Below, piece by piece: positions 33,010 through 41,724 of a DNA stretch of 49,895 bases; the first letter of the stretch is position 1; every line of letters starts with the position of its first letter. Source of the stretch: Sphingomonas hominis. Its GTDB lineage: Bacteria > Pseudomonadota > Alphaproteobacteria > Sphingomonadales > Sphingomonadaceae. The translations under genes and the position numbers were made by a program. The notes beneath the pieces are model-generated. The model was not told the origin of the DNA, did not search any database, and worked only from the letters and a program-made list of their open reading frames with translations. The DNA lies in assembly GCF_013328205.1 (NCBI RefSeq), contig NZ_JABULH010000010.1, positions 1 to 49,895 on the forward strand. The letters are read 5' to 3'.

Positions 33010-36000
33010 TCATCGATCGCCAAGCACACGCTGCAGGATCACGGTCGCCTCGGGCACCGGTACGAACACGCGTGTCTTGTAGGCGATCACCTCGGTGAAG
33101 CAGCCGAGGGACTTGAGCCAGGCAAGCTGGCTGGCGGGCGCACCGACGATCTCGATCCGCGGGAGGCCGTTCACGCGTGCCCGCTTGATCTCGCAGGCGA
33201 ACGGCCGCTTGAGCGGGATGACATTGCCGTTCTCAACGGCCCGCGCGATCTCGCTGGGTGTGAGCGAGGTCTCCTCCGAGAGCCCGAGCTTGCCGAAGAG
33301 CTGGTGCAGGTCGCCGGGGAACACGATGCGGCCAAGCCACGACCGCCCCTCGGCGTCGACGATACGGCTGACCGCCAGATGTGTGCTGGGCAGCGCGGAC
33401 CAGATCGGCAGGAGGAGCCCTGTTGCAAGTCGGATCGTCTCTGTGTCGACGTGATTGCGCGCCTGCTCCTCCTCTTCCGCCCACGCCTTGGCGAAGGTCT
33501 CGCGTGCGCACTCCTCCCAGGCGGTCTCATAGAGGTCGTCTGCAGCTAGGTACTCGCGGCGGGTGGGTCGCATCAGCTCGATGCGCAGCACGGGCATGCC
33601 GTCCTCCGTCATTCCGGCACGCGCCGGGGTTTTGAGGGCGACCTTCCCCGACTTGGCGTTCTTTACGAAGACCGCGGTGTCGTCGGCGTCGGCGAGACGC
33701 AGCGCTCGGTCGAGCGAGACCGGATGGCGACGACGAGCGACCTCGATCGTCAGCAGATGCGAGGTGGCACCGCTAACTGTGTCGGTTCGCAGAATGCGAT
33801 CATCGAGGACGGTCGCGGTTTCCACCAGCATGGTCTCGACCCCGACATCGAGGGTGCCGGCATCCCGAGCGGCCGCAACGCGTGTCTCCACCAGCGCGAG
33901 AAACTCGTCAAAGATGACGTTCTGCAGGCCGATCGGCAGGGCTAGCAAGCGGTTGAGCCAGCGCTGAATGGGCGGGAGTTCCTCCTTCAGGACCCCATCC
34001 TGATCGGTCAGTTCGAGGCCGGTGCGATGAGTGAAATCCTGGAGGCTGGTGCTTTTCAGCTTCCCGCTCTTGAGAAGGTGATACCAGCTGATCAGGGCGG
34101 CCTTGGCGTACTCGCTTTCGAGATTGTCGGCAGGATCGAACAGGTTTTGTCCACCGGTCTGGCGCTGGCCGCGGGTGAGCGCACCGAGGCTGTCGAGCCG
34201 GCGCGCGATCGTCGAGGTGAACCGCAGTTCGCCCTTGCAGTCGGTGGTGACAGGGCGGAACAGCGGGGAGCAGGCCTGATGCGTGCGATGGGTACGTCCG
34301 AGCCCCTGAATCGCGCGATCGGCGCGCCAGCCCGGTTCGAGCAAGAGGTGGACACGCTGCTCCTGGTTCAGGGCGTCGAGGCTGGCATGATACGACCGGC
34401 CGGTTCCGCCCGCGTCGGAGAATACGAGGATGCGCTTGGTGCCGGCCATGAACGCTGCGGCGTCGGCTTGGGTCGATCTGCCCGATCGCGTCTCGAGTTT
34501 CTGGGTGCCGTTCGCGGCCGGGACGAGGCGCTTGGTTCGACCCGTCACCTCGGCAACGGCGTCGTGGCCGAAGTAGGTGAGGACGCCATCGAGCACCGCG
34601 GCGATCGGCGGGAGAGCGCAGAGCTGCTCGATGAGATCGTCCCGCGCGGCTTCGGCCTCCGGATTGGTGACCGCGTGACCGTCGACGTCGATCATCGGGC
34701 GCGAGCGCACCTCGCCAGTGTCGTCGCGGTAGTCCCGCATCTGCTGGACGGGAAACGCACGCGTCAGATAGTCGATAACCGCTTCGCGCGGTGACAAGTC
34801 GATATCGAGTTCGGCGCGCTCGTCGGGAGTGAGCTCACCCAGGCGACGGTTGAGGATCGCCTCGGCGGTGCTGACCAGTTGAAGGACGACGGATTGCCCG
34901 GCATCGAGATGCTGGCGAACCGCCGCAAGCACGGTCGGTAGCTTGCATGAGAGGAGCAGCGAGCCGAAGAAGCGCTGCTTGCAGCTCTCGAACCGGGAGC
35001 GCGCTGCCGCCTTGGCGCCGGCATTCTTGGTCGCACCGTCCATCGCGTCGACCACGCCGGTGATCTCGAGCGCCTTCTCCATGTTGCGATGGATGATGCC
35101 CCAGGCATCGGCGTATCGATCGTAGACGTCGATCTGTTCGGGGGTCAGTTCGTGTCGCAGGATGTCATACTCGACGCCGGCGAAGCTCAGCGCGCGCGCC
35201 GTGTAGAGGCCAGTCGCCTTGAGGTCGCGGGCGACGAGCTCCATGGCGGCGATGCCGCCTTGACGGATCTCGGAGATGAATGCCTCGCGATCGGCGAAGG
35301 ATGTTTCGGGTCCCCACAGACCGAGCCGGACGGCATAGGCCAGGTTGTTGACCTCTGAGGCACCGGTGGCAGACGCGTACAGCACGCGAGCGGCCGGGAG
35401 ACGGTTCTGGAGGAGAACGCCGGCGATACCCTGGAGTGAGCCCGCCTTGGTGCCCATGGCACCCTCCCCGCCGGCGACGCCACCCATCTCGTGTGCCTCG
35501 TCAAAGGCGATCACCCCGTCGAAGTCGTCGGCCGCCCAGGCGATGATCTGATCGAGCCGCGTTGCGTCACCCCGACCCGACCGGAGGGTCGGATAGGTGA
35601 CGAACAACACGCCCTCGCTCATCGTCACCGGCTCATCGATCTTCCAGCGCGACAGCGGCTGCACGTCAGCGGCCATCCCACCTAACGCCGTCCAGTCGCG
35701 AACCGCATCTGCGTGGAGCGCCTCGTTCTTCGACACCCAGATCGCCTTGCGACGCCCTGCGAGCCAGTTGTCGAGGATGATGGCAGCGACTTGGCGCCCC
35801 TTGCCGGCCCCAGTGCCATCGCCAAGGAAGAAGCCCTTGCGATACTGCCGACCGGCAGCGTCGAGGACGAGCCCCACGCCTTCCTTGTCGCAGGAGAACA
35901 TCCCCGGGATGAACTGCGTCCAGGCATGCCCCGCGTAGACGACGGTTTCGAGCTGCGACGACGACAGGAGGCGGTCCGACACGGTGCGCTCCGGCAGGTG

Positions 36001-37239
36001 CGGAACGTGCGAGGGGATGGGAGCCGGGATGGAGCCCATCGCCACAGACTCGACCAGCGAGGTCGGATGCTCGCCGGCCGCGTCGAAGACGATGCGGCTA
36101 GGCCGGTACGGCAGATAGACCCCGACCTGCTCGGCGATAGGCGCTGGCGTGTCGAGCACCTTGTAGCCGACCGGTAGCACCTCGTTGCGGGTCGGCGCCC
36201 GGAAGATGCGCGGCGCGGCAGCCGGGCGCGACTTCATCGCTCGCAGGAGCGACACCGCCCCTCCCCGCTTGACCGCCGAGGATGCGTTGTCCTCCTGCAG
36301 GGCAGCGCGATCGGGAATGACAAGCAGGTCGACCAGCTCAGCCACGTTCCGACGAGCGATCGTGACCCCTGAGATGTCGCCCACGATCTTGTCGATCACG
36401 TAGATCCGAACCGCGACGCCGGTGCCGTGCTTTCCGTAGCCGTTCGTGAGGCGGATGGAGGTGCGAAGGGCCGTTCCCGCAAGTGTCGTCGTCCAGATAT
36501 CGGCCATCCGTGCGGAATGGGCGAACCAGTCCGGCATGATGGCAACGAGGCGCCCGCCTGGCCGCAACCGCTTCAGCGCGGCTTGAAGATGGCGGACCGC
36601 GGCGAGCGCGTCGGCACCGCGACCGACCGAACGCGAGAAGGGCGGATTCATGAGGATGAGGCTGGGGCGCTGCAAAGCTGTGAGCGTACTGCCGATCGTT
36701 GCCCCGTCATGACCGGAGACGACGGCATGGGGAAATGTGGCGGAGAGCCGCGCCCGCCGCGCCGGATCGATCTCGTTGAGCTGCAGGGCGGCGATCGTCG
36801 ACAGTTGAGCGACAAGCAGTCCGTTTCCGGCGCTGGGCTCGAGCACGACATCCGTCGGTCGTGCAGCCGCGAGCAGGACGGCCACGGCTGCGATGTCGAC
36901 AGGTGTCGAGAACTGCTGCCAGTCGATCTGTTCCTCGCTGCGCACCGTTTGCGTCGGCAGGCGATCGAGCAAGCCGAGGGCGAGTGGGAGGTCGGCCGCA
37001 GTCTGGAGCGGCTGCGAACCGCTCACCAGATGGAGCGCCAGCGCATGCTCGAGCACCTCGAAGCTCTCGCGCTGCGTCCAGCGCCCCTCTGCGTCCGAAC
37101 CACCGAAGGCGTGGACCATCGCCTCGTTGAGGTCGCGTCGGCTGAGCTTCGTCTGTCCGCCGAGTAGCGGCAAAAGCATGCGGGCAGCGTCGGTGCAGGC
37201 GGTTGCGCGGTCATGCTTGGGATCGAACAGGTCGGTCAT
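33010..37239 (-). CDS. Strawberry-notch/DarB-like methylase-helicase
   Basis: A 1409-aa fusion. Residues about 110-300 form an adenine-methyltransferase-like domain with LEPSAGNG (133-140) and NPPF (198-201). Next comes a superfamily-2 helicase with Walker A GDGTGAGKG (473-481), DEAH (580-583) and the C-terminal QGLGRTHRTHQ motif. This order is that of bacterial strawberry-notch-family proteins and of phage P1 DarB, which protects injected DNA from type I restriction. The C-terminal 300 residues have no recognised domain. GGAGACC precedes the start. With ArdC nearby, an antirestriction role is plausible but not shown. Confidence 0.85.
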   Translation of the reverse strand: MTDLFDPKHDRATACTDAARMLLPLLGGQTKLSRRDLNEAMVHAFGGSDAEGRWTQRESFEVLEHALALHLVSGSQPLQTAADLPLALGLLDRLPTQTVRSEEQIDWQQFSTPVDIAAVAVLLAAARPTDVVLEPSAGNGLLVAQLSTIAALQLNEIDPARRARLSATFPHAVVSGHDGATIGSTLTALQRPSLILMNPPFSRSVGRGADALAAVRHLQAALKRLRPGGRLVAIMPDWFAHSARMADIWTTTLAGTALRTSIRLTNGYGKHGTGVAVRIYVIDKIVGDISGVTIARRNVAELVDLLVIPDRAALQEDNASSAVKRGGAVSLLRAMKSRPAAAPRIFRAPTRNEVLPVGYKVLDTPAPIAEQVGVYLPYRPSRIVFDAAGEHPTSLVESVAMGSIPAPIPSHVPHLPERTVSDRLLSSSQLETVVYAGHAWTQFIPGMFSCDKEGVGLVLDAAGRQYRKGFFLGDGTGAGKGRQVAAIILDNWLAGRRKAIWVSKNEALHADAVRDWTALGGMAADVQPLSRWKIDEPVTMSEGVLFVTYPTLRSGRGDATRLDQIIAWAADDFDGVIAFDEAHEMGGVAGGEGAMGTKAGSLQGIAGVLLQNRLPAARVLYASATGASEVNNLAYAVRLGLWGPETSFADREAFISEIRQGGIAAMELVARDLKATGLYTARALSFAGVEYDILRHELTPEQIDVYDRYADAWGIIHRNMEKALEITGVVDAMDGATKNAGAKAAARSRFESCKQRFFGSLLLSCKLPTVLAAVRQHLDAGQSVVLQLVSTAEAILNRRLGELTPDERAELDIDLSPREAVIDYLTRAFPVQQMRDYRDDTGEVRSRPMIDVDGHAVTNPEAEAARDDLIEQLCALPPIAAVLDGVLTYFGHDAVAEVTGRTKRLVPAANGTQKLETRSGRSTQADAAAFMAGTKRILVFSDAGGTGRSYHASLDALNQEQRVHLLLEPGWRADRAIQGLGRTHRTHQACSPLFRPVTTDCKGELRFTSTIARRLDSLGALTRGQRQTGGQNLFDPADNLESEYAKAALISWYHLLKSGKLKSTSLQDFTHRTGLELTDQDGVLKEELPPIQRWLNRLLALPIGLQNVIFDEFLALVETRVAAARDAGTLDVGVETMLVETATVLDDRILRTDTVSGATSHLLTIEVARRRHPVSLDRALRLADADDTAVFVKNAKSGKVALKTPARAGMTEDGMPVLRIELMRPTRREYLAADDLYETAWEECARETFAKAWAEEEEQARNHVDTETIRLATGLLLPIWSALPSTHLAVSRIVDAEGRSWLGRIVFPGDLHQLFGKLGLSEETSLTPSEIARAVENGNVIPLKRPFACEIKRARVNGLPRIEIVGAPASQLAWLKSLGCFTEVIAYKTRVFVPVPEATVILQRVLGDR

Positions 37240-37286
37240 GGGGTGGGTCTCCAGAACTGTCTGCGTGCTGCAGCTCAGTTCCCCCG

Positions 37287-37303
37287 CTCCCCCTCCCCTT
37301 CTC
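37287..37303 (-). promoter_or_regulatory. Purine-rich leader motif, copy 8
   Basis: The minus strand reads GAGAAGGGGAGGGGGAG, followed by a further run of five G, about 48 nt upstream of the strawberry-notch-like gene. It is among the best matches to the consensus. Confidence 0.5.
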
Positions 37304-38141
37304 AGCTCCTCGGCCTCAGCACGTCGGCCCAGTCGCCGTACTGTTCCGGCGGTGGCATGCGGGCGAGCGCAAGCCCACGCTCCCGATAGGCTCGCCAGGC
37401 CTTGCTGCGCGCGCGCCGTCCTTCGGGATCGTTGTCTTCGGCGATAATCAGTCGTGTGACGTTGCTCGGGATCTGGATGCGATCAAGGCGGGCCGCCCCC
37501 AACGTCGCCCAGCATGGTATGCAATTGATCTGGGTGAACGCCGCAGCCGTCTCGAAGCCTTCGGCAATGGCGAGGGTCTCCCCCGCCCTGCCCCCCTGCC
37601 AGGCACCGGCAGCGGGAGCGCCGAGCATCACCTTGTCCAGGTGCCCACCGTTCGTCGTGTCGAGGAAGATACGTTGGATCGCACGGAGGTGGGAGCCCTC
37701 TCGGACCGCTACGATGAGCGCGGGCAGAAAGCGCGTGGAAGGCTTTGGACCCCACGGGCAGCGTGGATGAAAGCGGATATCGTCGAGTGGCAGGCGCAGG
37801 CCCCGCCCGTCGAGATACTCAGCGGCTGCCGTACCGTCCGCGGGAAGGGCCTCCTCCCAGAGCCGTCCGACGTTGCTCCCGCCAGGGCGGTGCCGGGCGG
37901 GCGGTGGCTGATGGCTTCCGGAGGGTCGTAGGCGGGAGATTTCGCGCAGGACGTCTCCCGGATCGCAACCGGCAAAACAATGGACGAGAATGCCGTCGTG
38001 CCCCTGGCGCACGGACAGGCTGGGATCGCTGTCCTGGTGTGCTGGGCAGCGGCAGGTAGCGATATAGCCCCGCCAGGTGCCGCCAAGGGCACCCACGATA
38101 TCGACAACGCGCTGGGTGGGTCTGAGAGCGATCAGGGACAT
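37302..38141 (-). CDS. CHC2/Toprim primase-like protein
   Basis: The 279-aa protein has an N-terminal CHC2-type zinc finger (CRCPAHQDSDPSLSV ... VHCFAGC) and a C-terminal Toprim domain (LAIAEGFETAAAF, then RLIIAEDNDPEG with the Asp-x-Asp pair). This arrangement is typical of small plasmid and phage primase-like proteins (DUF7146 type) that would make or process primers during plasmid replication. AAAGGAG lies before the ATG. It is immediately upstream of the strawberry-notch-like gene and divergent from parA, sharing a 150-nt upstream region with it. Confidence 0.8.
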   Translation of the reverse strand: MSLIALRPTQRVVDIVGALGGTWRGYIATCRCPAHQDSDPSLSVRQGHDGILVHCFAGCDPGDVLREISRLRPSGSHQPPPARHRPGGSNVGRLWEEALPADGTAAAEYLDGRGLRLPLDDIRFHPRCPWGPKPSTRFLPALIVAVREGSHLRAIQRIFLDTTNGGHLDKVMLGAPAAGAWQGGRAGETLAIAEGFETAAAFTQINCIPCWATLGAARLDRIQIPSNVTRLIIAEDNDPEGRRARSKAWRAYRERGLALARMPPPEQYGDWADVLRPRS

Positions 38142-38156
38142 TCCCGTCTCCTTTCA

Positions 38157-38180
38157 CCCCCTCCCGCCCTCTTCCCTCCT
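38157..38180 (-). promoter_or_regulatory. Purine-rich leader motif, copy 9
   Basis: The minus strand reads AGGAGGGAAGAGGGCGGGAG and then GGGG, starting about 16 nt upstream of the primase-like start and just beyond its ribosome-binding site. Confidence 0.4.
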
Positions 38181-38237
38181 ACAGAAAAGCACATCGCCGG
38201 GTTTGCGAGTAGACGACGAAGCGGCAAGCCGATAAGA

Positions 38238-38282
38238 CGGCTTTACGTTTTGCGGGTTTTACGATTACACGTTTCCACGGAA
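38238..38282. repeat. Candidate partition (centromere) or operator repeats upstream of parA
   Basis: Several imperfect TTTACG/ACGTTT words (GGCTTTACGTTTTG, GTTTTACGATTACACG) cluster just before parA in a locally AT-richer stretch. Related words recur after the partner gene at 39175-39252. Such arrays are expected for the binding site of the ribbon-helix-helix protein. Confidence 0.45.
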
Positions 38283-38292
38283 GGTGCCTCTC

Positions 38293-38922
38293 ATGATCGT
38301 TGCGTTGCTCAACCAGAAAGGCGGCGTCGGAAAGACGACCCTGAGCGTGAACCTGGCCTCAAGCCTCGCACGCGACGGCTCGCGCGTGTTGCTGATCGAC
38401 GCCGACCCCCAGGGCAGTTCGCTCGACTGGGCCGCGGCTCGCGAGGAGCAGCCGATGATCTCGGTGGTCGGCTTCCCTCGACCGACCATCCACAAGGAGT
38501 TGGACCAGATCGGCCAGGGCTACGATCATGTCGTCATCGACGGACCGCCTCGTGTGACCGAACTGGCGCGATCGGCGATCATGGCGGCGGATGTGGTGCT
38601 GGTCCCTGTCCAGCCTTCGCCTTACGACATCTGGGCCGCGGACGAGGTGGTCAAGCTTATCGTCGAAGCGTCCGTTTTTAAGGAAAGCCTGAAGGCCACA
38701 TTTGTGGTAAATCGCAAAGTCGCAAAAACGGCAATTGGGCGCGACGTGGTTGAGGCTTTGGCAGCATATCAGATCCCGACCATGACGGCGCAGATCGTCC
38801 AGCGCGTCGTGTTTGCCGAGGCAGCGGCCACCGGGCGCGCTGTTTTCGAGATCGACGGCAAGAGTGCGGCGGCAGCGGAAATCGAGGCCGTACGGGCCGA
38901 ACTGATGGAGCTTGTGGCATGA
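38293..38922 (+). CDS. parA: ParA partition ATPase
   Basis: A 209-aa ParA/MinD-type ATPase with the deviant Walker A KGGVGKTT (9-16), LLIDADPQGSS and VVIDGPP. It lacks the N-terminal DNA-binding domain of type Ia ParA, so it is a type Ib protein, normally paired with a small ribbon-helix-helix partner. ATG at 38293 is preceded by GGAAGG; an in-frame GTG three codons earlier falls on that site. The partner gene overlaps its stop (ATGA). It moves plasmid copies along the nucleoid. Confidence 0.9.
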   Translation: MIVALLNQKGGVGKTTLSVNLASSLARDGSRVLLIDADPQGSSLDWAAAREEQPMISVVGFPRPTIHKELDQIGQGYDHVVIDGPPRVTELARSAIMAADVVLVPVQPSPYDIWAADEVVKLIVEASVFKESLKATFVVNRKVAKTAIGRDVVEALAAYQIPTMTAQIVQRVVFAEAAATGRAVFEIDGKSAAAAEIEAVRAELMELVA

Positions 38923-39170
38923 CCAAGAAAGTGACGATAGGCCGACGCCCAACGGCTGGCGCGCCTCCCGCCGCTGGCGCCGATGCCTGGGTGGGAGCGG
39001 GAGCAGAGAAGCTTGCCGAACCTCCCGCCGCGGACGTCAAGATGAAGCGGTTGACGATCGACATACCGGAGAGCCTCCATCGAACGATCAAGTCCCAGTG
39101 CGCGATGCGGGGCACGAAAATCGCTGACGAGGTCCGTGACCTGCTGGTACAGAAATACGAGGCGCCGTAA
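38919..39170 (+). CDS. ParG-like ribbon-helix-helix partition protein
   Basis: An 83-aa protein with a flexible Pro/Ala-rich N-terminus and a C-terminal ribbon-helix-helix: a strand (MKRLTIDIPESLH) and two helices (RTIKSQCAMRGTKIADEVRDLLVQKYE). This is the layout of ParG-type centromere-binding repressors, which act with type Ib ParA and use the N-terminal arm to stimulate ATP hydrolysis. It is coupled to parA by a 4-nt overlap. Confidence 0.8.
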   Translation: MTKKVTIGRRPTAGAPPAAGADAWVGAGAEKLAEPPAADVKMKRLTIDIPESLHRTIKSQCAMRGTKIADEVRDLLVQKYEAP

Positions 39171-39174
39171 TTCC

Positions 39175-39252
39175 GCTTTTACGTATCGGCGTGTCGCCGC
39201 AAGGCCGGCAATGCGCCTTTCCGTATCGCCGGCTTTCCGTAAATGCGTTTTG
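39175..39252. repeat. Repeats downstream of the partition genes
   Basis: CTTTTACGTATCGGC, CCTTTCCGTATCGCC and GGCTTTCCGTAAATGCG lie in tandem after the ribbon-helix-helix gene. They share a TTT-A/C-CGTA core with the words upstream of parA. They may be additional centromere sites. Confidence 0.5.
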
Positions 39253-39332
39253 CCAGCTGCAGTGTCGGCTAGGGCGATCCCACCTCCCTCCGATCGCGGA
39301 ATAGCATCCGGTTCGATGAAAGGTTCAAGCGA

Positions 39333-39719
39333 GTGGCAGCAGCGCAGGGGTCCACCTTCTTCGTGCCGGGCGTTCCGGCCAAGGACCAAGAGCAAGCGTA
39401 TAATGAGCTCGCGCTGGCCTGCGGGTGTGCACCGGCGCCGACAGGCAAACGCATCCGCTCAATCACTTTCCGATCGAACGGGGAGACGTGGACAGCCACA
39501 GTTGGCGAAAAGCTAAGCGGCTCGTCGACGAAGAAGAGCCGGGCAGGGGGGCAACGCATCGAACGCACCGTTCCTCTCTCAAACGGCTCGACCGTCCTCG
39601 CCATCTTCGCCGGCGTGCCCTTTCGGGTCTGGCATGACGGCGCGTCCGGGGTTTGGTCCAACCCAATCCTCGCTGGCGAGCCTTCCTCCGTCACTATGTT
39701 CGCGGACGGCGGAGCATAG
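39333..39719 (+). CDS. Hypothetical protein (128 aa)
   Basis: A GTG start at 39333 follows AAAGG. The product has an N-terminal helix (AKDQEQAYNELALACG) and a strand-rich part (RSITFRSNGETWTATVGEKL, STVLAIFAGVPFRVW) and looks soluble. No family recognised. It lies between the partition genes and the lytic transglycosylase; association with either is unproven. Confidence 0.55.
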   Translation: MAAAQGSTFFVPGVPAKDQEQAYNELALACGCAPAPTGKRIRSITFRSNGETWTATVGEKLSGSSTKKSRAGGQRIERTVPLSNGSTVLAIFAGVPFRVWHDGASGVWSNPILAGEPSSVTMFADGGA

Positions 39720-39872
39720 CCACTTCGACAGCGATGTCGCCCGCATTTCAGCAGATGCGCTTCGTCGTAAATCTGTTTAAGCGCAAAGTCGGGTTCCCGA
39801 TGCGCTCTCCTCCCGGGCAGGGTAATTTTTTTCCACGTTGACCATGCCTCCGTCCAATGGCTGTTTCGACAA

Positions 39873-40790
39873 ATGAAGCACCCCGGCGCGCTGAGATTAG
39901 TCACAGGATTGGTCGCGGCTTCCGTCGCCCTCGGCCCTGCCGACGCGTCCCAGCGGCAAGCTGAACTGGTCGCATTCCGTGATTTGGCTGACGGTGTGGT
40001 GATTGATGTAGGCCGCACGGCGCCGAAGCCACTTCCACCATCAAGCGAGCAGCAGGGCGTTTCGCCGGAAGCCTTACAGGATGACTTCCGGAGCATCGCC
40101 CTGGCCGAGCAAGCACATACGACCACGGACGTTCCAAGCCCGCCGATTGCGATTCCGCTTTGGATGCAGACGGGGAGGGTGATGACGGGTGCGGCTCAGG
40201 TCGCTCAGAGCGTCGTCGCGCCTTACATGTACAGTCCGGCCGCTTGCTCGATGACGCCTTACCGTCCGCGAGGAGATTTGGCTCCGTGGCAGGAGGCACG
40301 CCGAGCGCGTTATTTCCCTCTCATCTCCGCCGTCGCCTGTGAGGCTGGCGTGCCTACCGGGCTACTCGATGCGCTCGTCGCCCAGGAAAGCCGCTACGAT
40401 CCTTTGATCGTCTCCAATAAGGGCGCGGTAGGCCTGACACAGTTGATGCCCGACACGGCCCGCGGCTTGGGTGTTCTCGACTCCCGAGATCCGCTGGCCA
40501 ATCTGAGAGGAGGGGCCAGATACCTTCGGTCTCACCTGGACGAGTTCAAGCGCGTCGATCTCGCACTGGCGGCCTACAACGCCGGCCCTGGCAGGGTACG
40601 AACCTTGGGAAGGATCCCACCCTTCAGGGAGACGATCGATTACGTTGCGGCGATCACCAAGGGGTGGAGCAGCGGTGCCTATCGAGCCGCATCCGTGCAA
40701 ACCGCCGCGATGCCGAGTGCGGCAGGCTGGCGGGGCAGGGGGGTCCAGCTGCTGGCTTACACGTCGACGAGCGTGCCGAACCCGAGGTAA
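39873..40790 (+). CDS. Lytic transglycosylase (SLT, VirB1-like)
   Basis: After an N-terminal signal (LVTGLVAASVALGPADA), residues about 145-260 form an SLT domain: ALVAQESRYDP with catalytic Glu172, the GAVGLTQLMPDTA block and LALAAYNAGPGRV. It cleaves peptidoglycan in the periplasm. On plasmids such enzymes usually open the wall for conjugation machinery; no other transfer genes are in this window. Its last 34 bases overlap the convergent small membrane-protein gene. Confidence 0.85.
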   Translation: MKHPGALRLVTGLVAASVALGPADASQRQAELVAFRDLADGVVIDVGRTAPKPLPPSSEQQGVSPEALQDDFRSIALAEQAHTTTDVPSPPIAIPLWMQTGRVMTGAAQVAQSVVAPYMYSPAACSMTPYRPRGDLAPWQEARRARYFPLISAVACEAGVPTGLLDALVAQESRYDPLIVSNKGAVGLTQLMPDTARGLGVLDSRDPLANLRGGARYLRSHLDEFKRVDLALAAYNAGPGRVRTLGRIPPFRETIDYVAAITKGWSSGAYRAASVQTAAMPSAAGWRGRGVQLLAYTSTSVPNPR

Positions 40791-41032
40791 TGGGCAAAGT
40801 AGATCGCGATCCCGAGTATAGCCGGTGCACCCAAGAGGTAGTTGAGCTGCCAACGAACCCACAGCCGCGGCGCGACGAGGACCTTGTCGAGCATGGTCGT
40901 GGTAGGCAGCCGGCTGTTTCCCGTGCGATAGTCATAGGCGGTCTTGATGACCGCGAAGACGGCGCACATCGCGACCATGACGCCGACGGCGGCATAGAGG
41001 GAGAGCCAGGCCTGGAGTGTCGCTTGGGGCAT
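40757..41032 (-). CDS. Small membrane protein (91 aa)
   Basis: Two hydrophobic helices flank a polar loop: one at the N-terminus (LSLYAAVGVMVAMCAVFAVI) and one near the C-terminus (LLGAPAILGIAIYFAHYLGF). ATG at 41032 has AGGTGG upstream. No family recognised. The gene's 3' end overlaps the end of the lytic transglycosylase gene on the other strand. Confidence 0.6.
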   Translation of the reverse strand: MPQATLQAWLSLYAAVGVMVAMCAVFAVIKTAYDYRTGNSRLPTTTMLDKVLVAPRLWVRWQLNYLLGAPAILGIAIYFAHYLGFGTLVDV

Positions 41033-41203
41033 ATTGACCACCTAGCAGCAAGATGCTGACGATCGCTTAACCCTCTTGGGGGTGCAAAGTTACCAACCTG
41101 CCCGGACGCGTGGGTGCTGATGACTGATGGTGGCAAGCTAACTGACTCGCTCCGGCATGGCCGACTGACTCGACGCGGCGTCGTCCACTCCGAGCGATGA
41201 ACG

Positions 41204-41230
41204 GCCCCGGCAGCGATGCCGGGGCTTTTC
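41204..41230 (+). terminator. Rho-independent terminator, plus strand
   Basis: GCCCCGGC pairs with GCCGGGGC around a 6-nt loop, followed by TTTT. It would stop plus-strand transcripts coming from the lytic transglycosylase gene before they enter the minus-strand replication region. Confidence 0.75.
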
Positions 41231-41238
41231 GGGTCTGC

Positions 41239-41574
41239 TTAGCGCCAGAAGGGAGTATTGGGGTTTCGGCTGCGCTTCCGCTCCGGCAGCATGCCGTTGT
41301 AATTGTCATACCGGCGAGCATACCGTTCCGCCATTTTGGCGGACGCGTAACCCAGAGCCGCCGACACCATAAGCGCAGCCGCGTAGCGCAGCATCATCGC
41401 TCCGCTGTCAGGGGTCCGGGTGCCGAAGAAGATCAGCAGCATCTGCCCAAGCGAATAGCTCATACCGGCGACGGACAGGCTGGCGCTGAGGGTGAATGCC
41501 TTCATGCGCTTCTCTTCCTGCTCCTGCTTCTTCTGGTAGAAGCGGTGCGCTTCCAATCGACTGACGTTAGACAT
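41239..41574 (-). CDS. Membrane protein with an N-terminal charged helix (111 aa)
   Basis: The charged N-terminal helix (FYQKKQEQEEKRMKAF) is followed by two hydrophobic helices (LSASLSVAGMSYSLGQMLLIFF and MMLRYAAALMVSAALGYASA). A positively charged tail follows (RYARRYDNYN). ATG at 41574 has AAGGGAG upstream; the longer frame was rejected. Function unknown; it lies downstream of repC with a gap of about 150 nt. Confidence 0.6.
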   Translation of the reverse strand: MSNVSRLEAHRFYQKKQEQEEKRMKAFTLSASLSVAGMSYSLGQMLLIFFGTRTPDSGAMMLRYAAALMVSAALGYASAKMAERYARRYDNYNGMLPERKRSRNPNTPFWR

Positions 41575-41724
41575 GGCGTTCTCCCTTCGTTCGACCAATT
41601 TGTGGCTTCGCAAATAGGATTCAAGGTGAGAGCCGAGCCACAATCGTGACCCGGTTCCCTGACTGAAACAAGCAGGCGAGGGGGCCGACGGCCGTCTTGT
41701 CGCGAACGGGGCAGACGTTGGCCA

